From: Enterobacter mori
GTDB taxonomy: Bacteria; Pseudomonadota; Gammaproteobacteria; Enterobacterales; Enterobacteriaceae
Direction of reading: 5' to 3'
NCBI RefSeq assembly: GCF_025244905.1
Contig: NZ_CP104285.1
Span: forward strand, 2,294,001 to 2,358,000
DNA: 64,000 nt
In this document: piece after piece, positions 26,074 through 35,643 of the stretch
How the letters are laid out: each line of letters starts with the position of its first letter
How positions within the stretch are numbered: position 1 is the first letter of the stretch
Position numbers and translations under genes: made by a program
The notes under the pieces: model-generated
What the model saw: only the letters and a program-made list of their open reading frames with translations
What the model was told of the DNA's origin: nothing
Databases searched by the model: none

Positions 26074-28019
26074 TTTCTCTTCGCTTATCCGCCTTACCCG
26101 TCGCGCTGATAACGGCCAGTATCTTAGTCATTTTCAACGTAAATCACATTTTACCGATAGAGTTGTGGGCTGCTTACAGTCCTTTTAATACACATTACGC
26201 GGTTGAAATAACCTTACTTCAGTACAGTTTTTTACCCCGTTCAGCGATGTCTGTGATGATCGGTGCAGGGCTTGGACTGGCCGGTCTGCTTTTCCAGCAG
26301 GTGCTACGTAATCCTCTGGCAGAACCCTCAACACTAGGTATTGCTAACGGGGCTCAGCTAGGCATGACAATGGCGACTCTCTGGGGTTGTAATATAATTT
26401 CTCCAGGTACGGGTTCGCTCCTTGGCGCTGTTTTTATGGGGGCTGTCATCGCGTTTATGACGCGAGGAAAACAGCTTTCTCCGGTAGGGTTGATTCTTAT
26501 AGGGTTAGTCCTGACCCTTTACTGCAGCGCTGTCAGCCAACTGATTGGTCTGTATTTTCACGAAAGATTACAGAGCGTTCTTCTGTGGGGAACAGGTTCG
26601 CTGACGCAAACTGACTGGGCAGTCGTCCTGCGCCTGCTTCCGCAGTTGTTGATTTCTTTCATCATTATTCTGGCGCTACATCGGCCCCTGACGTTACTTG
26701 GCATGGATGAAATGATGTCCAGAAACCTGGGGCTTAAGCTTCAGCTCATACGGCCCTTTGCGCTTCTGGTAGGCATATACCTTACGGCTACTCTGGTGAC
26801 ATCTGTTGGCATCATTGGATTCATCGGGCTATTTGCGCCTCTAATTACAAGGCTACTTGGTGTTAGACGTCTGGTAACGCTGATCTTGACGGTGCCAGTA
26901 ACCGGCGCGCTGTTGCTTTTCATTTCGGATCAAATCGTCATTTTACTGGCATCTTACTGGAAGGAGATCCCTACTGGCACTGTCACGGCCGTTGTTGGTG
27001 CACCAGGGCTCATTTTATTACTTCCCAGGCTCAAAGAGCGTATGTATTCAACAGCCGGGGAATCTGAAAACTATTCAGCTTCCAAAAGAAGCCTGAAAAA
27101 ATGGCTTTTGTCAGGTGTAATTATACTTTCAGCCCTGACGCTATTAGCATCAGGGCTGGGGAAAAATGCTAACGGCTGGGCCTGGGCTACAGAATCCGTG
27201 CTTTCGTTCCGAATCCCACGGGTACTTGGCGCGTTTTCTGCAGGAATCATGCTCGCCCTTGCTGGTTGTATTATTCAACGCCTGACCGGAAACCCGGTAG
27301 CCAGCCCGGAGGTCATGGGCGTAAGTACCGGTGCGGCAGCAGGTATGGTGATTGGAATGCTGGCATTTCCTGGAAACATAACAGCCTGGTATTTTCCTGC
27401 AGCCTGTCTGGGTTCAGTGGCCACGCTGATCATTATTACCACCATAGCTGGTATCAGAGATTTTTCCCCCCAACGTATGATGTTAACCGGGATGGCACTA
27501 AACGCTGCATTTCTGGCTTTACTCATGCTTATGATTTCAGGTGGCGATCCCAGAACCTCCATGCTGCTATCGTGGTTTGCGGGTTCAACATATGGTTTAA
27601 CGGCTGAAAAAGCTATTAGCGTGTCTCTGGCTGCGCTAGTGCTTACCTTTTGTATTCCGCTGGTTCATCGATGGCTGTCATTACTTCCATTTGGCGGGGT
27701 TGTTGCGTGTTCATTAGGAGTGCCCCTGTCACTGAGCCGTCTCGCGTTAATGTCACTTGCGGCTGTGCTAACCGCCCTTTCCACTTTCATTGTCGGCCCA
27801 CTAAGTTTTGTCGGCCTTATGGCTCCGCATATTGCCAGATATCTGGGCTTCAGGAGAGTGACGGGACAGTTGGCAATAGCAGGCCTGGCAGGAGCCAGTC
27901 TGATGGTCGTATCAGACTGGGTAGGTAGAATGGCTGTGTTTCCATGGCAATTACCTGCGGGCTTAATCGCGGCATTAGTTGGCGTTCCATTCTTTTTATG
28001 GCTAATTCGAAGCCGCTGA
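26070..28019 (+). CDS. fhuB: Ferric hydroxamate ABC permease, FhuB-like double domain
   Basis: The 649-residue protein is a fused two-half permease like E. coli FhuB (660 residues): each half has about ten membrane helices and a cytoplasmic coupling segment, seen as GAGLGLAGLLFQQVLRNPLAEPSTLGIANG in the first half and AGIMLALAGCIIQRLTGNPVASPEVMGVSTGA in the second. Each half also ends with a FIGLFAPLITRLLG or FVGLMAPHIARYLG block. It forms the channel for ferric hydroxamate import with FhuC and FhuD. It overlaps the FhuD-like gene by four bases and the convergent AraC gene by 18 bases, leaving no room for a terminator. Confidence 0.95.
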   Translation: MISLRLSALPVALITASILVIFNVNHILPIELWAAYSPFNTHYAVEITLLQYSFLPRSAMSVMIGAGLGLAGLLFQQVLRNPLAEPSTLGIANGAQLGMTMATLWGCNIISPGTGSLLGAVFMGAVIAFMTRGKQLSPVGLILIGLVLTLYCSAVSQLIGLYFHERLQSVLLWGTGSLTQTDWAVVLRLLPQLLISFIIILALHRPLTLLGMDEMMSRNLGLKLQLIRPFALLVGIYLTATLVTSVGIIGFIGLFAPLITRLLGVRRLVTLILTVPVTGALLLFISDQIVILLASYWKEIPTGTVTAVVGAPGLILLLPRLKERMYSTAGESENYSASKRSLKKWLLSGVIILSALTLLASGLGKNANGWAWATESVLSFRIPRVLGAFSAGIMLALAGCIIQRLTGNPVASPEVMGVSTGAAAGMVIGMLAFPGNITAWYFPAACLGSVATLIIITTIAGIRDFSPQRMMLTGMALNAAFLALLMLMISGGDPRTSMLLSWFAGSTYGLTAEKAISVSLAALVLTFCIPLVHRWLSLLPFGGVVACSLGVPLSLSRLALMSLAAVLTALSTFIVGPLSFVGLMAPHIARYLGFRRVTGQLAIAGLAGASLMVVSDWVGRMAVFPWQLPAGLIAALVGVPFFLWLIRSR

Positions 28020-28793
28020 TTCAAATCGGAAATAGCGCGATGGCGTAGTGCCAAACATCGCCCGAAAAGAGGCAATAAAGCTTGAGGATGATTCATAGCC
28101 TGCCTCAAGTGCGACTCGGGTGACATTTTCACCGTAAGCCAGCCTTTCGACGGCGAACAGCATACGGTGACGGTGTCTCCATGCGCCAAAAGATAGATGC
28201 GTTTCCTTTGAGAAAAGGCGCTCAATCGTACGTGCACTCGCCCCCACTTCGCGAGCGAGCACGTTAAGAGGATCCCGGTTTCCCGGGTCTTTTTTTAAGA
28301 GCTCTACCACTCTCAGCGCGCGCTCATCTCTGGGAAGATTCAAATCAAGCGGAGAGAGATCAAGCTTTTTGATCTGGTCGATCAAGACTGCAGAAAGCCT
28401 GTATTCAGGCGTATTAGTTTCATAATCCCAGGCATGTTGGGAACAGGTTGCAATCAACTCCCGTACCAGGGCGGTGACCTCAACGACACAACATTGAGCA
28501 AAGCTAGTGAATGGATAGATAACTGGGTCAATATAAAGAATATTGATTTCTGCCGGGCGCTTGACCGTAAGTGCATGCTTAGTGCCGCCGCTGATCCATA
28601 GCGCACGACTCGGTGGCAAGATCCACTCCCCAACAGCAGTAGACATATGAACCACCCCACGGGTGGCATAAATCAATTGATGCCGCTGATGGCTATGTTG
28701 TGCCGTTGTGTAAGGTTCACAAATTTCTGTCTGACCTACGATCAGAGCAGCAGCATTATCAGGGTTAGCTGAATTTTGGCGATTTATCGACAT
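28002..28793 (-). CDS. AraC-family regulator, NimR-like
   Basis: The 263-residue protein has an N-terminal cupin-type sensing region (residues 20-110, with HSHQRHQLIYATRGVVHMSTAVGEWILPPSRALWISGG, the pattern of the NimR group) and a C-terminal double helix-turn-helix (160-258: VLAREVGASARTIERLFSKETHLSFGAWRHRHRM and VALEAGYESSSSFIASFRAMFGTTPSRYF). E. coli NimR represses an adjacent MFS exporter gene, nimT, that confers 2-nitroimidazole resistance. Here too a divergent MFS gene follows across about 80 bases. Its 3' end overlaps fhuB, but it is not expected to regulate iron uptake. The effector is unknown. Confidence 0.88.
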   Translation of the reverse strand: MSINRQNSANPDNAAALIVGQTEICEPYTTAQHSHQRHQLIYATRGVVHMSTAVGEWILPPSRALWISGGTKHALTVKRPAEINILYIDPVIYPFTSFAQCCVVEVTALVRELIATCSQHAWDYETNTPEYRLSAVLIDQIKKLDLSPLDLNLPRDERALRVVELLKKDPGNRDPLNVLAREVGASARTIERLFSKETHLSFGAWRHRHRMLFAVERLAYGENVTRVALEAGYESSSSFIASFRAMFGTTPSRYFRFESAASN

Positions 28794-28873
28794 ATTTCGT
28801 CATAACAGATGAATTTTACCAAGCATACAATACGTAGAATCTGTCCTCAATCGAAATGATTATCAGGAACAGA

Positions 28874-30067
28874 ATGATTATGAGTCAAAATGAAAGCAAC
28901 GTTGATAGCATCAACGACGCTCAGCTTGCTAAAAAGCTGAGTTCCGCGAAATGGTCTACACGTGTAGCATTTTTTATAGCAGGTTTTAGCCTCTCCTGCT
29001 GGGCACCTTTAGTACCTTATGCTCAACAACGGATCCATGCTGATTCTGCCATGTTGGGTTCAATTCTTCTTTGCCTGGGACTTGGTGCCGTGGTTGGTAT
29101 GCCTACTGCGGGTGGGCTCGCAGGTAAAGTCGGCAGCAAAAAAATAATCCTTGCGGGTGCGTGTGGTTTATTTATTGCTTTGCCATTACTTGCAATGGTT
29201 TCTACACCAATAGCACTGGGCCTGACCTTGCTTCTTTTCGGAGCGTCAATTGGCGCAACGGACGTCGCAGCTAACATTCATGGCACTGAAGTACAGAATG
29301 CAGCTGGCCGTCCAATGATGTCTGGCTTTCACGGCTTCTACAGTATCGGCGGACTTGCGGGCGCAAGCTTTGTTACGTTACTGATTGCTTCAGGACTGGA
29401 TATCAAAATCGCCGCTGGTGCAGCCGCGCTGGTTGTATTGATTAGTATCTCTTTAGCTGCATCGGGTTTTTTCACCAACCGCTCGACAGAAGATCATCCA
29501 CTTTTCGTGATGCCAAAAGGCAAGGTTATTGGGATCGGTGTGCTCGCAATGATTATTTTCCTTGCGGAAGGAGCCATGCTTGACTGGGGAGCTATCTTCC
29601 TGATTCAAGTGAAAAACGTGGCAGCTGGTGTGGCAGGAACAGGATATGTGGTGTTTGCAATCGCTATGGCGTTAAGCCGCTTTATCGGCGACCGCGTGGT
29701 TACCATTATGGGTGAAAAATCCATGCTCCTTTCCGGAGTGGTATTAACCGCTATTGGTATCTACCTTGCGACTGTTTTCAACACTTACGAGTGGGTTCTT
29801 GCTGCAATGGCAGTGGCTGGTTTTGCTGCCGGTAATGTCGTCCCTGTACTGTTTTCTTTGGCTGGGCGTCAAAAATCGATGCCAGCAACACTGGCTATAT
29901 CAGCAGCAAGTATTCTCGGGTACCTGGGGGTATTGCTTGGGCCAGCGTTGATTGGTTATGCAGCGCATTTTATTGGTCTGACGAATGCTTTCATTTCACT
30001 CAGCGTCGTTGTTCTGCTTTCAGCTTCCATAGTTACAGTAGTTATGTCGAAAACAGAAGATAACTAA
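28874..30067 (+). CDS. MFS transporter (YbjJ-like)
   Basis: The 397-residue membrane protein has 12 predicted helices and lacks signal cleavage. Landmarks are GFSLSCWAPLVPYAQQRI, the loop-2 MFS motif area GGLAGKVGSKKIILAGA, DVAANIHGTEVQNAAGRPMMSGFHGFYSIGGLAGA and a second-half GFAAGNVVPVLFSLAGRQ, which resemble the YbjJ-type transporters. ATG 28874 has AGGA five bases upstream; ATG 28880 and 28856 are alternatives. It is divergent from the NimR-like regulator, so it is probably its target and an efflux pump for a toxic organic compound. The substrate is unknown. Confidence 0.88.
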   Translation: MIMSQNESNVDSINDAQLAKKLSSAKWSTRVAFFIAGFSLSCWAPLVPYAQQRIHADSAMLGSILLCLGLGAVVGMPTAGGLAGKVGSKKIILAGACGLFIALPLLAMVSTPIALGLTLLLFGASIGATDVAANIHGTEVQNAAGRPMMSGFHGFYSIGGLAGASFVTLLIASGLDIKIAAGAAALVVLISISLAASGFFTNRSTEDHPLFVMPKGKVIGIGVLAMIIFLAEGAMLDWGAIFLIQVKNVAAGVAGTGYVVFAIAMALSRFIGDRVVTIMGEKSMLLSGVVLTAIGIYLATVFNTYEWVLAAMAVAGFAAGNVVPVLFSLAGRQKSMPATLAISAASILGYLGVLLGPALIGYAAHFIGLTNAFISLSVVVLLSASIVTVVMSKTEDN

Positions 30068-30094
30068 AAGAGTTTCAAAAACTGATTGTCACAG

Positions 30095-30126
30095 CCAGAC
30101 GGCCTGATAGGAATCAGGCCTTCTGG
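30095..30126 (+). terminator. Hairpin between the two MFS genes
   Basis: CCAGACGGCCTGAT and ATCAGGCCTTCTGG fold into a long stem (with one mismatch) at 30095-30126, beginning 28 bases after the first MFS stop. There is no strong T-run, so it may attenuate rather than stop transcription into the second MFS gene. Confidence 0.5.
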
Positions 30127-30167
30127 TATTGTCATGTTAAACACCATGCCTCTTCGGAAACATGTTA

Positions 30168-31373
30168 ATGAACTCAAGTAAAACCGTCACTGCCGATCCA
30201 GTACACATTCCTAAAATAGCGAAGACGTCATTCAAAATATTGGGGGCAATAAGCGCAGCTCATTTATTGAATGACATGATACAGTCGCTACTCCTGGCTC
30301 TGTATCCATTGCTACAGCCTGAGTTTTCACTCAGCTTTGTGCAGATTGGCCTGATTACATTAACGTTTCAGGTCACGTCTTCCCTGTTGCAACCTCTTAT
30401 TGGCATTTATACTGATAAATATCCACAACCGCGTTCTTTACCTGTCGGGATGGGATTTACACTCGTAGGTCTGATTATGCTTTCATTAGCTCAAACCTAT
30501 CCTGAATTACTGATTGCGGCTGCTTTAGTAGGTACCGGTTCGTCTGTATTCCATCCCGAATCGTCAAGAGTAGCAAGAATGGCTTCAGGCGGCAGACACG
30601 GGCTGGCTCAGTCACTATTCCAGGTCGGGGGTAATCTTGGTAGCGCTTTAGGGCCCTTACTGGCTGCGATAATTATTGCACCGTACGGCAAAAGTCATGT
30701 GGCATGGTTTGTGCTGGCAGCCTTGCTAGCTATGATTATTTTAATGCAGGTTAGCCGATGGTACAGGGTACAGACTAAAAACACAGGGCCTGCAAATGCT
30801 GCACGTGAAATATCACCTTTCCCGAGAAAAACGATTATCACTGGCATCAGTGTCTTGCTGATATTGATATTTTCCAAGTTTGTATACATGTCAAGCTTGA
30901 GTAGTTACTACACCTTCTATCTCATCAACAAGTTTAATTTGCCTGTGCAAAAGGCACAGCTCTATCTTTTTGCTTTTCTGTTTGCAGCTGCAGCCGGAAC
31001 GGTAATTGGAGGGCCACTAGGGGATCGCTTCGGAAGGAAAAAGGTTATATGGTGTTCAATCCTGGGTGCTGCGCCATTTAGTCTTTTCCTGCCATATCTG
31101 AACCTGGAAATGACCTGCTTATTTACAATTATAATTGGTCTGGTACTTTCATCTGCATTTTCAGCAATATTAGTATTTGCTCAGGAACTTGTACCTGGCC
31201 GCATTGGTATGATCTCGGGTTTGTTCTTTGGGTTTGCATTTGGCATGGGTGGACTTGGTGCTGCAGGGCTAGGTGTTATAGCTGATCATTCTGGAATCGG
31301 CACGGTCTTCCAACTATGTTCTTTCCTGCCTCTGATTGGATTAATGACAGTATTTTTGCCAAAGAAAGAGTGA
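30168..31373 (+). CDS. fsr: MFS exporter, fosmidomycin-resistance (Fsr)-like
   Basis: The 401-residue membrane protein with 12 helices resembles E. coli Fsr through long blocks: LGAISAAHLLNDMIQSLLLALYPLL, VGTGSSVFHPESSRVARMASGGRHGLAQS (about residues 120-148), FQVGGNLGSALGPLLAAIIIAPYGKSHVAWF and GLFFGFAFGMGGLGAAGLGVIADH. Fsr pumps fosmidomycin and related compounds out using the proton gradient. GGAAA lies eight bases before ATG 30168; ATG 30162 is an alternative. The A+T content is higher than in core genes and the copy is divergent, so it may be an acquired paralogue with different specificity. It may be co-regulated with the first MFS gene. Confidence 0.85.
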   Translation: MNSSKTVTADPVHIPKIAKTSFKILGAISAAHLLNDMIQSLLLALYPLLQPEFSLSFVQIGLITLTFQVTSSLLQPLIGIYTDKYPQPRSLPVGMGFTLVGLIMLSLAQTYPELLIAAALVGTGSSVFHPESSRVARMASGGRHGLAQSLFQVGGNLGSALGPLLAAIIIAPYGKSHVAWFVLAALLAMIILMQVSRWYRVQTKNTGPANAAREISPFPRKTIITGISVLLILIFSKFVYMSSLSSYYTFYLINKFNLPVQKAQLYLFAFLFAAAAGTVIGGPLGDRFGRKKVIWCSILGAAPFSLFLPYLNLEMTCLFTIIIGLVLSSAFSAILVFAQELVPGRIGMISGLFFGFAFGMGGLGAAGLGVIADHSGIGTVFQLCSFLPLIGLMTVFLPKKE

Positions 31374-31380
31374 ACTAAAA

Positions 31381-31418
31381 AATATGAGGCAGTACGTTGA
31401 CACGTTCTGCTTCATATT
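31381..31418. terminator. Bidirectional terminator between MFS and Fur-like genes
   Basis: AATATGAGGCAG-ACG and CGT-CTGCTTCATATT fold into a long stem around TTGACA. On the minus strand it is followed by six T residues, so it should end the Fur-like gene; on the plus strand it serves the Fsr-like gene. Confidence 0.7.
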
Positions 31419-31424
31419 CTGACT

Positions 31425-31790
31425 CTACTTAAGAATTAAAGATATTTCATAATCCAGCATTTTCGCATCAAGCTCAGCGGCAATTTGACTTATTAAGGTA
31501 TCAAGGCGAGTATCAGTAAGTTCAGTGATCTTTCTTGGATAGATGTAAGAGATATGCTTACTCCTTTTTATTTTTTTGATTTCATAAAAAGCATCGTTAG
31601 ATAAAGTTAGTACTTTTATTAGCACTCCTTTATGTACCAGACGCCTGAGTATATTATACACGGTAGACTGCGCGATTTTATTACTTGACTGTAGAGAATT
31701 ATAAACATCCATGGCTGTTAATCTTTCCTCTCCAGCTATATCGATGGTATTTACAACCACAACCTCTTGAGCATTTAAATTTATAAACAT
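31425..31790 (-). CDS. Atypical Fur-superfamily protein lacking metal ligands
   Basis: The 121-residue protein follows the Fur layout: helices and wing at residues 22-62 (ERLTAMDVYNSLQSSNKIAQSTVYNILRRLVHKG), then a short hinge and a dimerisation half with ITELTDTRLDTLISQIAAELDAKMLDYEISLIL, similar to the Fur segment that ends in a beta hairpin. It contains no cysteine at all and only two histidines, so both the structural zinc and the regulatory metal sites of Fur are absent. It may be metal-independent or act only in a heterodimer. The start at 31790 (121 residues) has TAGGTG before it. It is A+T-rich and divergent from a second Fur-like gene across 88 bases. Confidence 0.6.
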   Translation of the reverse strand: MFINLNAQEVVVVNTIDIAGEERLTAMDVYNSLQSSNKIAQSTVYNILRRLVHKGVLIKVLTLSNDAFYEIKKIKRSKHISYIYPRKITELTDTRLDTLISQIAAELDAKMLDYEISLILK

Positions 31791-31807
31791 GATAACACCT
31801 ACTGAAA

Positions 31808-31855
31808 GAATTAATTTTAGCAAATCATAAACTTACATTTAAACCTAATTAATTC
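31808..31855. promoter_or_regulatory. Inverted repeat between the divergent Fur-like genes
   Basis: GAATTAATT (31808-31816) and AATTAATTC (31847-31855) are perfect inverted copies spaced 30 bases and centred in the 88-base gap shared by both promoters. The placement suits autoregulation of both genes by one of them. Confidence 0.45.
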
Positions 31856-31878
31856 ATTAAAAGCAAGTAAATATTAAT

Positions 31879-32271
31879 ATGAAAAAAGCGACAATATATG
31901 ATCAAATGATATTCAAAGTAATTAATGAACTAGATACAGGAGACTTTACCGTTACAGAAATATTCAAATTTTGCTTAGCAAAAGGATATGATATACCACA
32001 ATCAATGATATATAAAGCGGTCGCAAACCTTGTTAAATTAGGAAAAATACAAAAAATAACAAGTAATGAAAGATCTTGTCGCTACGAAAAATGTGACGAA
32101 GGTAAAAATGTAAAACTCATTTGCACTAAATGCCATAAAGAACTAAAGATTCACGACAAGAGAATAGATGGGTTGTTAGTGACAATAGCAAGTGAAAACA
32201 AGAGGAAAGTTGCAGAAAGCAATCTGAAAATATATGTATCTCATATTAGCCGCATATGTCAACATGACTGA
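31879..32271 (+). CDS. Fur-superfamily protein with CxxC but reduced metal site
   Basis: The 130-residue protein has a Fur-type winged helix (residues 8-62, with VTEIFKFCLAKGYDIPQSMIYKAVANLVKLGKIQKI) and a C-terminal half beginning CRYEKCDEGKNVKLICTKCHKELKIHDKRIDGLL. Cysteines C82 and C85 (CTKC) match the structural zinc pair of Fur and C127 the third, but the usual HHxH metal-sensing run before the first cysteine is missing (DEGKNVKL). It should be a DNA-binding regulator of altered or no metal response. The gene is strongly A+T-rich and divergent from the other Fur-like gene. The function is unknown; iron-related control is plausible because a ferric hydroxamate operon lies 3.9 kb upstream. 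Confidence 0.6.
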   Translation: MKKATIYDQMIFKVINELDTGDFTVTEIFKFCLAKGYDIPQSMIYKAVANLVKLGKIQKITSNERSCRYEKCDEGKNVKLICTKCHKELKIHDKRIDGLLVTIASENKRKVAESNLKIYVSHISRICQHD

Positions 32272-32453
32272 TATCAAACTGATATATTTCAAACTTACTG
32301 TAAAAATTCACGATTGAAGCATATTAAATATATTTATGGCACTTGTATGGTGCATGTAGGAATAATGCACCCATATTAATTTCCAGTATAAAATACGGTG
32401 TAATTTATCATTACCCATGGCACACTTTGTAAAAGAAATTATCAAAGAATAAT

Positions 32454-33751
<1,298 letters not shown>

Positions 33752-33757
<6 letters not shown>

Positions 33758-33780
33758 GCCTGCATATGCAGTAACAATCC
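33752..33780 (-). promoter_or_regulatory. RAT (ribonucleic antiterminator) element, BglG/LicT type
   Basis: On the minus strand the 29-base element begins GGATTGTTACTG and ends GCAGGCAAAACC, differing from the E. coli bgl RAT only in the loop centre. BglG-type proteins bind this RNA and prevent the overlapping terminator from forming when the beta-glucoside is present. No bglG gene is adjacent; the control protein, if still present, is elsewhere. Confidence 0.85.
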
Positions 33781-34294
33781 AATCTGTCACAAAAAAATAA
33801 GTTAAAGGAATGCCTGTAAAGTTTTCACTTTTAGGAAACTCATTATTTCTGTCAAATAGTTTATATACCAGTTGTTATCTAAAAAAAAGGTAACAAACTT
33901 AATTTGTCGTATTATCACTATATAACGTCGATTTATGAATACTTACCTGCAACACTATAATGAAACCAGTGCTACCCATACTCTGCTCGCTTTTGACATG
34001 ACCGAAAGCTCTGCTTTATCTTGGAGTTCAACGGGTAGCTGCAACGCTATCCATCGGTTGAACTCATAGCATAGAGTGGATACCCAACATTCATTATCGC
34101 CAGTTCATTCAGGGATAAAACTATGCTTTTCTGGTGGCCTCTGCTAACTGTTTCAACTGCAACAAATAATGTTGTTATTCACTCTGCATAATCGAGCCTG
34201 GCGCAAGCTAATCATCCAGACTCTCGAAGCTCACACGCCTCGCTAAGCATTCCCCTTAAAAATCCCCGCCATAGCCTGGCGGGATTTATGCGCA
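33781..34294. other. Intergenic region with no gene seen
   Basis: About 510 bases between the bgl-type leader and the HipH-type gene. A possible -35 (TTGACA on the minus strand near 33855) precedes the leader. No coding frame, bglG remnant or mobile element was recognised. Its last 40 bases hold the HipH terminator. Confidence 0.5.
34257..34287 (-). terminator. Terminator after the HipH-type gene
   Basis: On the minus strand AATCCCGCCA and TGGCGGGGATT form a strong stem around GGCTA, followed by TTTAAGG. It starts eight bases after the stop codon of the HipA-family gene. Confidence 0.75.
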
Positions 34295-35599
34295 TTATCC
34301 CAGGCGCGATATCCTTGACCTCGCCTCGTCAAGATGTGCGCGTAACGCCATCAAACAAGGTGCAAAGCTGGCAGAAAAACGGTCGCAACCGCTGGCTAAA
34401 GCAAAAAATTGCTCCGCCAGTTCCAGCGCTTCACGCCAGGTTTCCCCGCCGATCGCATCGAGGAGCGTTGCCGGACGAAGTGTATTCACTATTTCGCCAC
34501 CTGACTTAGGCGCAAAGCCCATAGGCAGAATGTCGTAAGCGGGTGCAAGATGATACGGACGGCCATGAGCGCTGATGAACGACAAATTGCCGTGATGCAT
34601 GTCGGTATTACCGATCAGCATCCCAAATGCCCAAAGTCGTGCCGTTCCGGTCGCCGCGTCAGGGTGCACACACCCCTGCTTTACCAGTTCATTTACCAAA
34701 ACGGGCCAGGCTTCTCTTGCTCGGCCAACAAATTCTGCCTCCAGAGCCCGCAAAGAAAAAAGACCTTTACGGCCCAGTTGGCCAATACGGTCAAACCGAG
34801 GGATCTCAAGGAAGCGCTGTCCTTCGAAATCAAACACCTCGGTTTCTACACCAAGTACGCTTAACGCAAGATGTTCAGCCAGTAACAAATCTCGCCAGCG
34901 TTCGCTGATCGGGTTCTCGTTTGCTGCTGTGAATTTCACAATGACGTGACCGCGTTCGGTATAGGTGCAAAATTTGGGTTGTTCACCTCCAGCGGACGAA
35001 CCCGGTGCCTCTCCTGAACTCACGGCCAGAGCCAAGGACGGGTAAGCCGTCGCCCGTTCCACTGCAACAGGCACCGGCATCTCCACAAAATGATTCTTCG
35101 CCTGTTCACCAATTAATACGTTCCCCACCGCATCGTGCCCATGAGCCAGCAAGGCCCTGATCACATCTGAGTCGCTCCAGTTTTCTGGATTTGCCGGCAG
35201 GCCAAGCTCGGATGAATACCGGGAAGCATACGCGCGTCCCAGATAACCCTGAGGTCGCATGTCAAATAACCACCAGGGGAGCCCGTCGCTATGAAGACAC
35301 ACGTTGTCCGTTTGCTCCATCACAAACCCGTCTGGATAAACCGGAATGAGCCTACCCAGCGGTTTGACCTGTCCCTCTTCTGTTATGCGGTAAATGGGGG
35401 CCGAACTGAACCCCCGAAACGCATCACGTAGCACATAGTGAATAGATGGACCGGTGCCAATTCGAACAACCTCATCACCAAGCGCTTTCATCGCTCGCGA
35501 GATGGTTGGCTGACTAATTCCCATAATATCAGTAAGTTGCCTTACTGATGTTGGGCCTTGTCTCAGCAGCTGTCGTATCGTTTCAGAACGGTCTGTCAT
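34295..35599 (-). CDS. hipH: HipA-family kinase-like protein with N-terminal winged helix (HipH/YjjJ type)
   Basis: The 434-residue protein resembles E. coli YjjJ (HipH), a HipA-like toxin with its own DNA-binding domain. Residues 1-55 form a winged helix (TIRQLLRQGPTSVRQLTDIMGISQPTISRAMKAL); residues about 100-420 form the HipA-type kinase fold. Landmarks are GSSAGGEQPKF (ejectable P-loop), KFTAANENPISERWRDLLLAEHLA, the catalytic IGNTDMHHGNLSF (N and D of the kinase loop), and AYDILPMGFAPKSGGE. HipA kinases phosphorylate glutamyl-tRNA synthetase and cause persistence; HipH is reported to act as a toxin and DNase in E. coli, but the fold predicts a kinase. No HipB partner is adjacent, so the fused winged helix may provide self-regulation. 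It ends beside silA and is followed by a terminator. Confidence 0.85.
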   Translation of the reverse strand: MTDRSETIRQLLRQGPTSVRQLTDIMGISQPTISRAMKALGDEVVRIGTGPSIHYVLRDAFRGFSSAPIYRITEEGQVKPLGRLIPVYPDGFVMEQTDNVCLHSDGLPWWLFDMRPQGYLGRAYASRYSSELGLPANPENWSDSDVIRALLAHGHDAVGNVLIGEQAKNHFVEMPVPVAVERATAYPSLALAVSSGEAPGSSAGGEQPKFCTYTERGHVIVKFTAANENPISERWRDLLLAEHLALSVLGVETEVFDFEGQRFLEIPRFDRIGQLGRKGLFSLRALEAEFVGRAREAWPVLVNELVKQGCVHPDAATGTARLWAFGMLIGNTDMHHGNLSFISAHGRPYHLAPAYDILPMGFAPKSGGEIVNTLRPATLLDAIGGETWREALELAEQFFALASGCDRFSASFAPCLMALRAHLDEARSRISRLG

Positions 35600-35643
35600 T
35601 ATTGTGAATCACTATGTGAATAGGTTATTGAATAGCTAATTTA

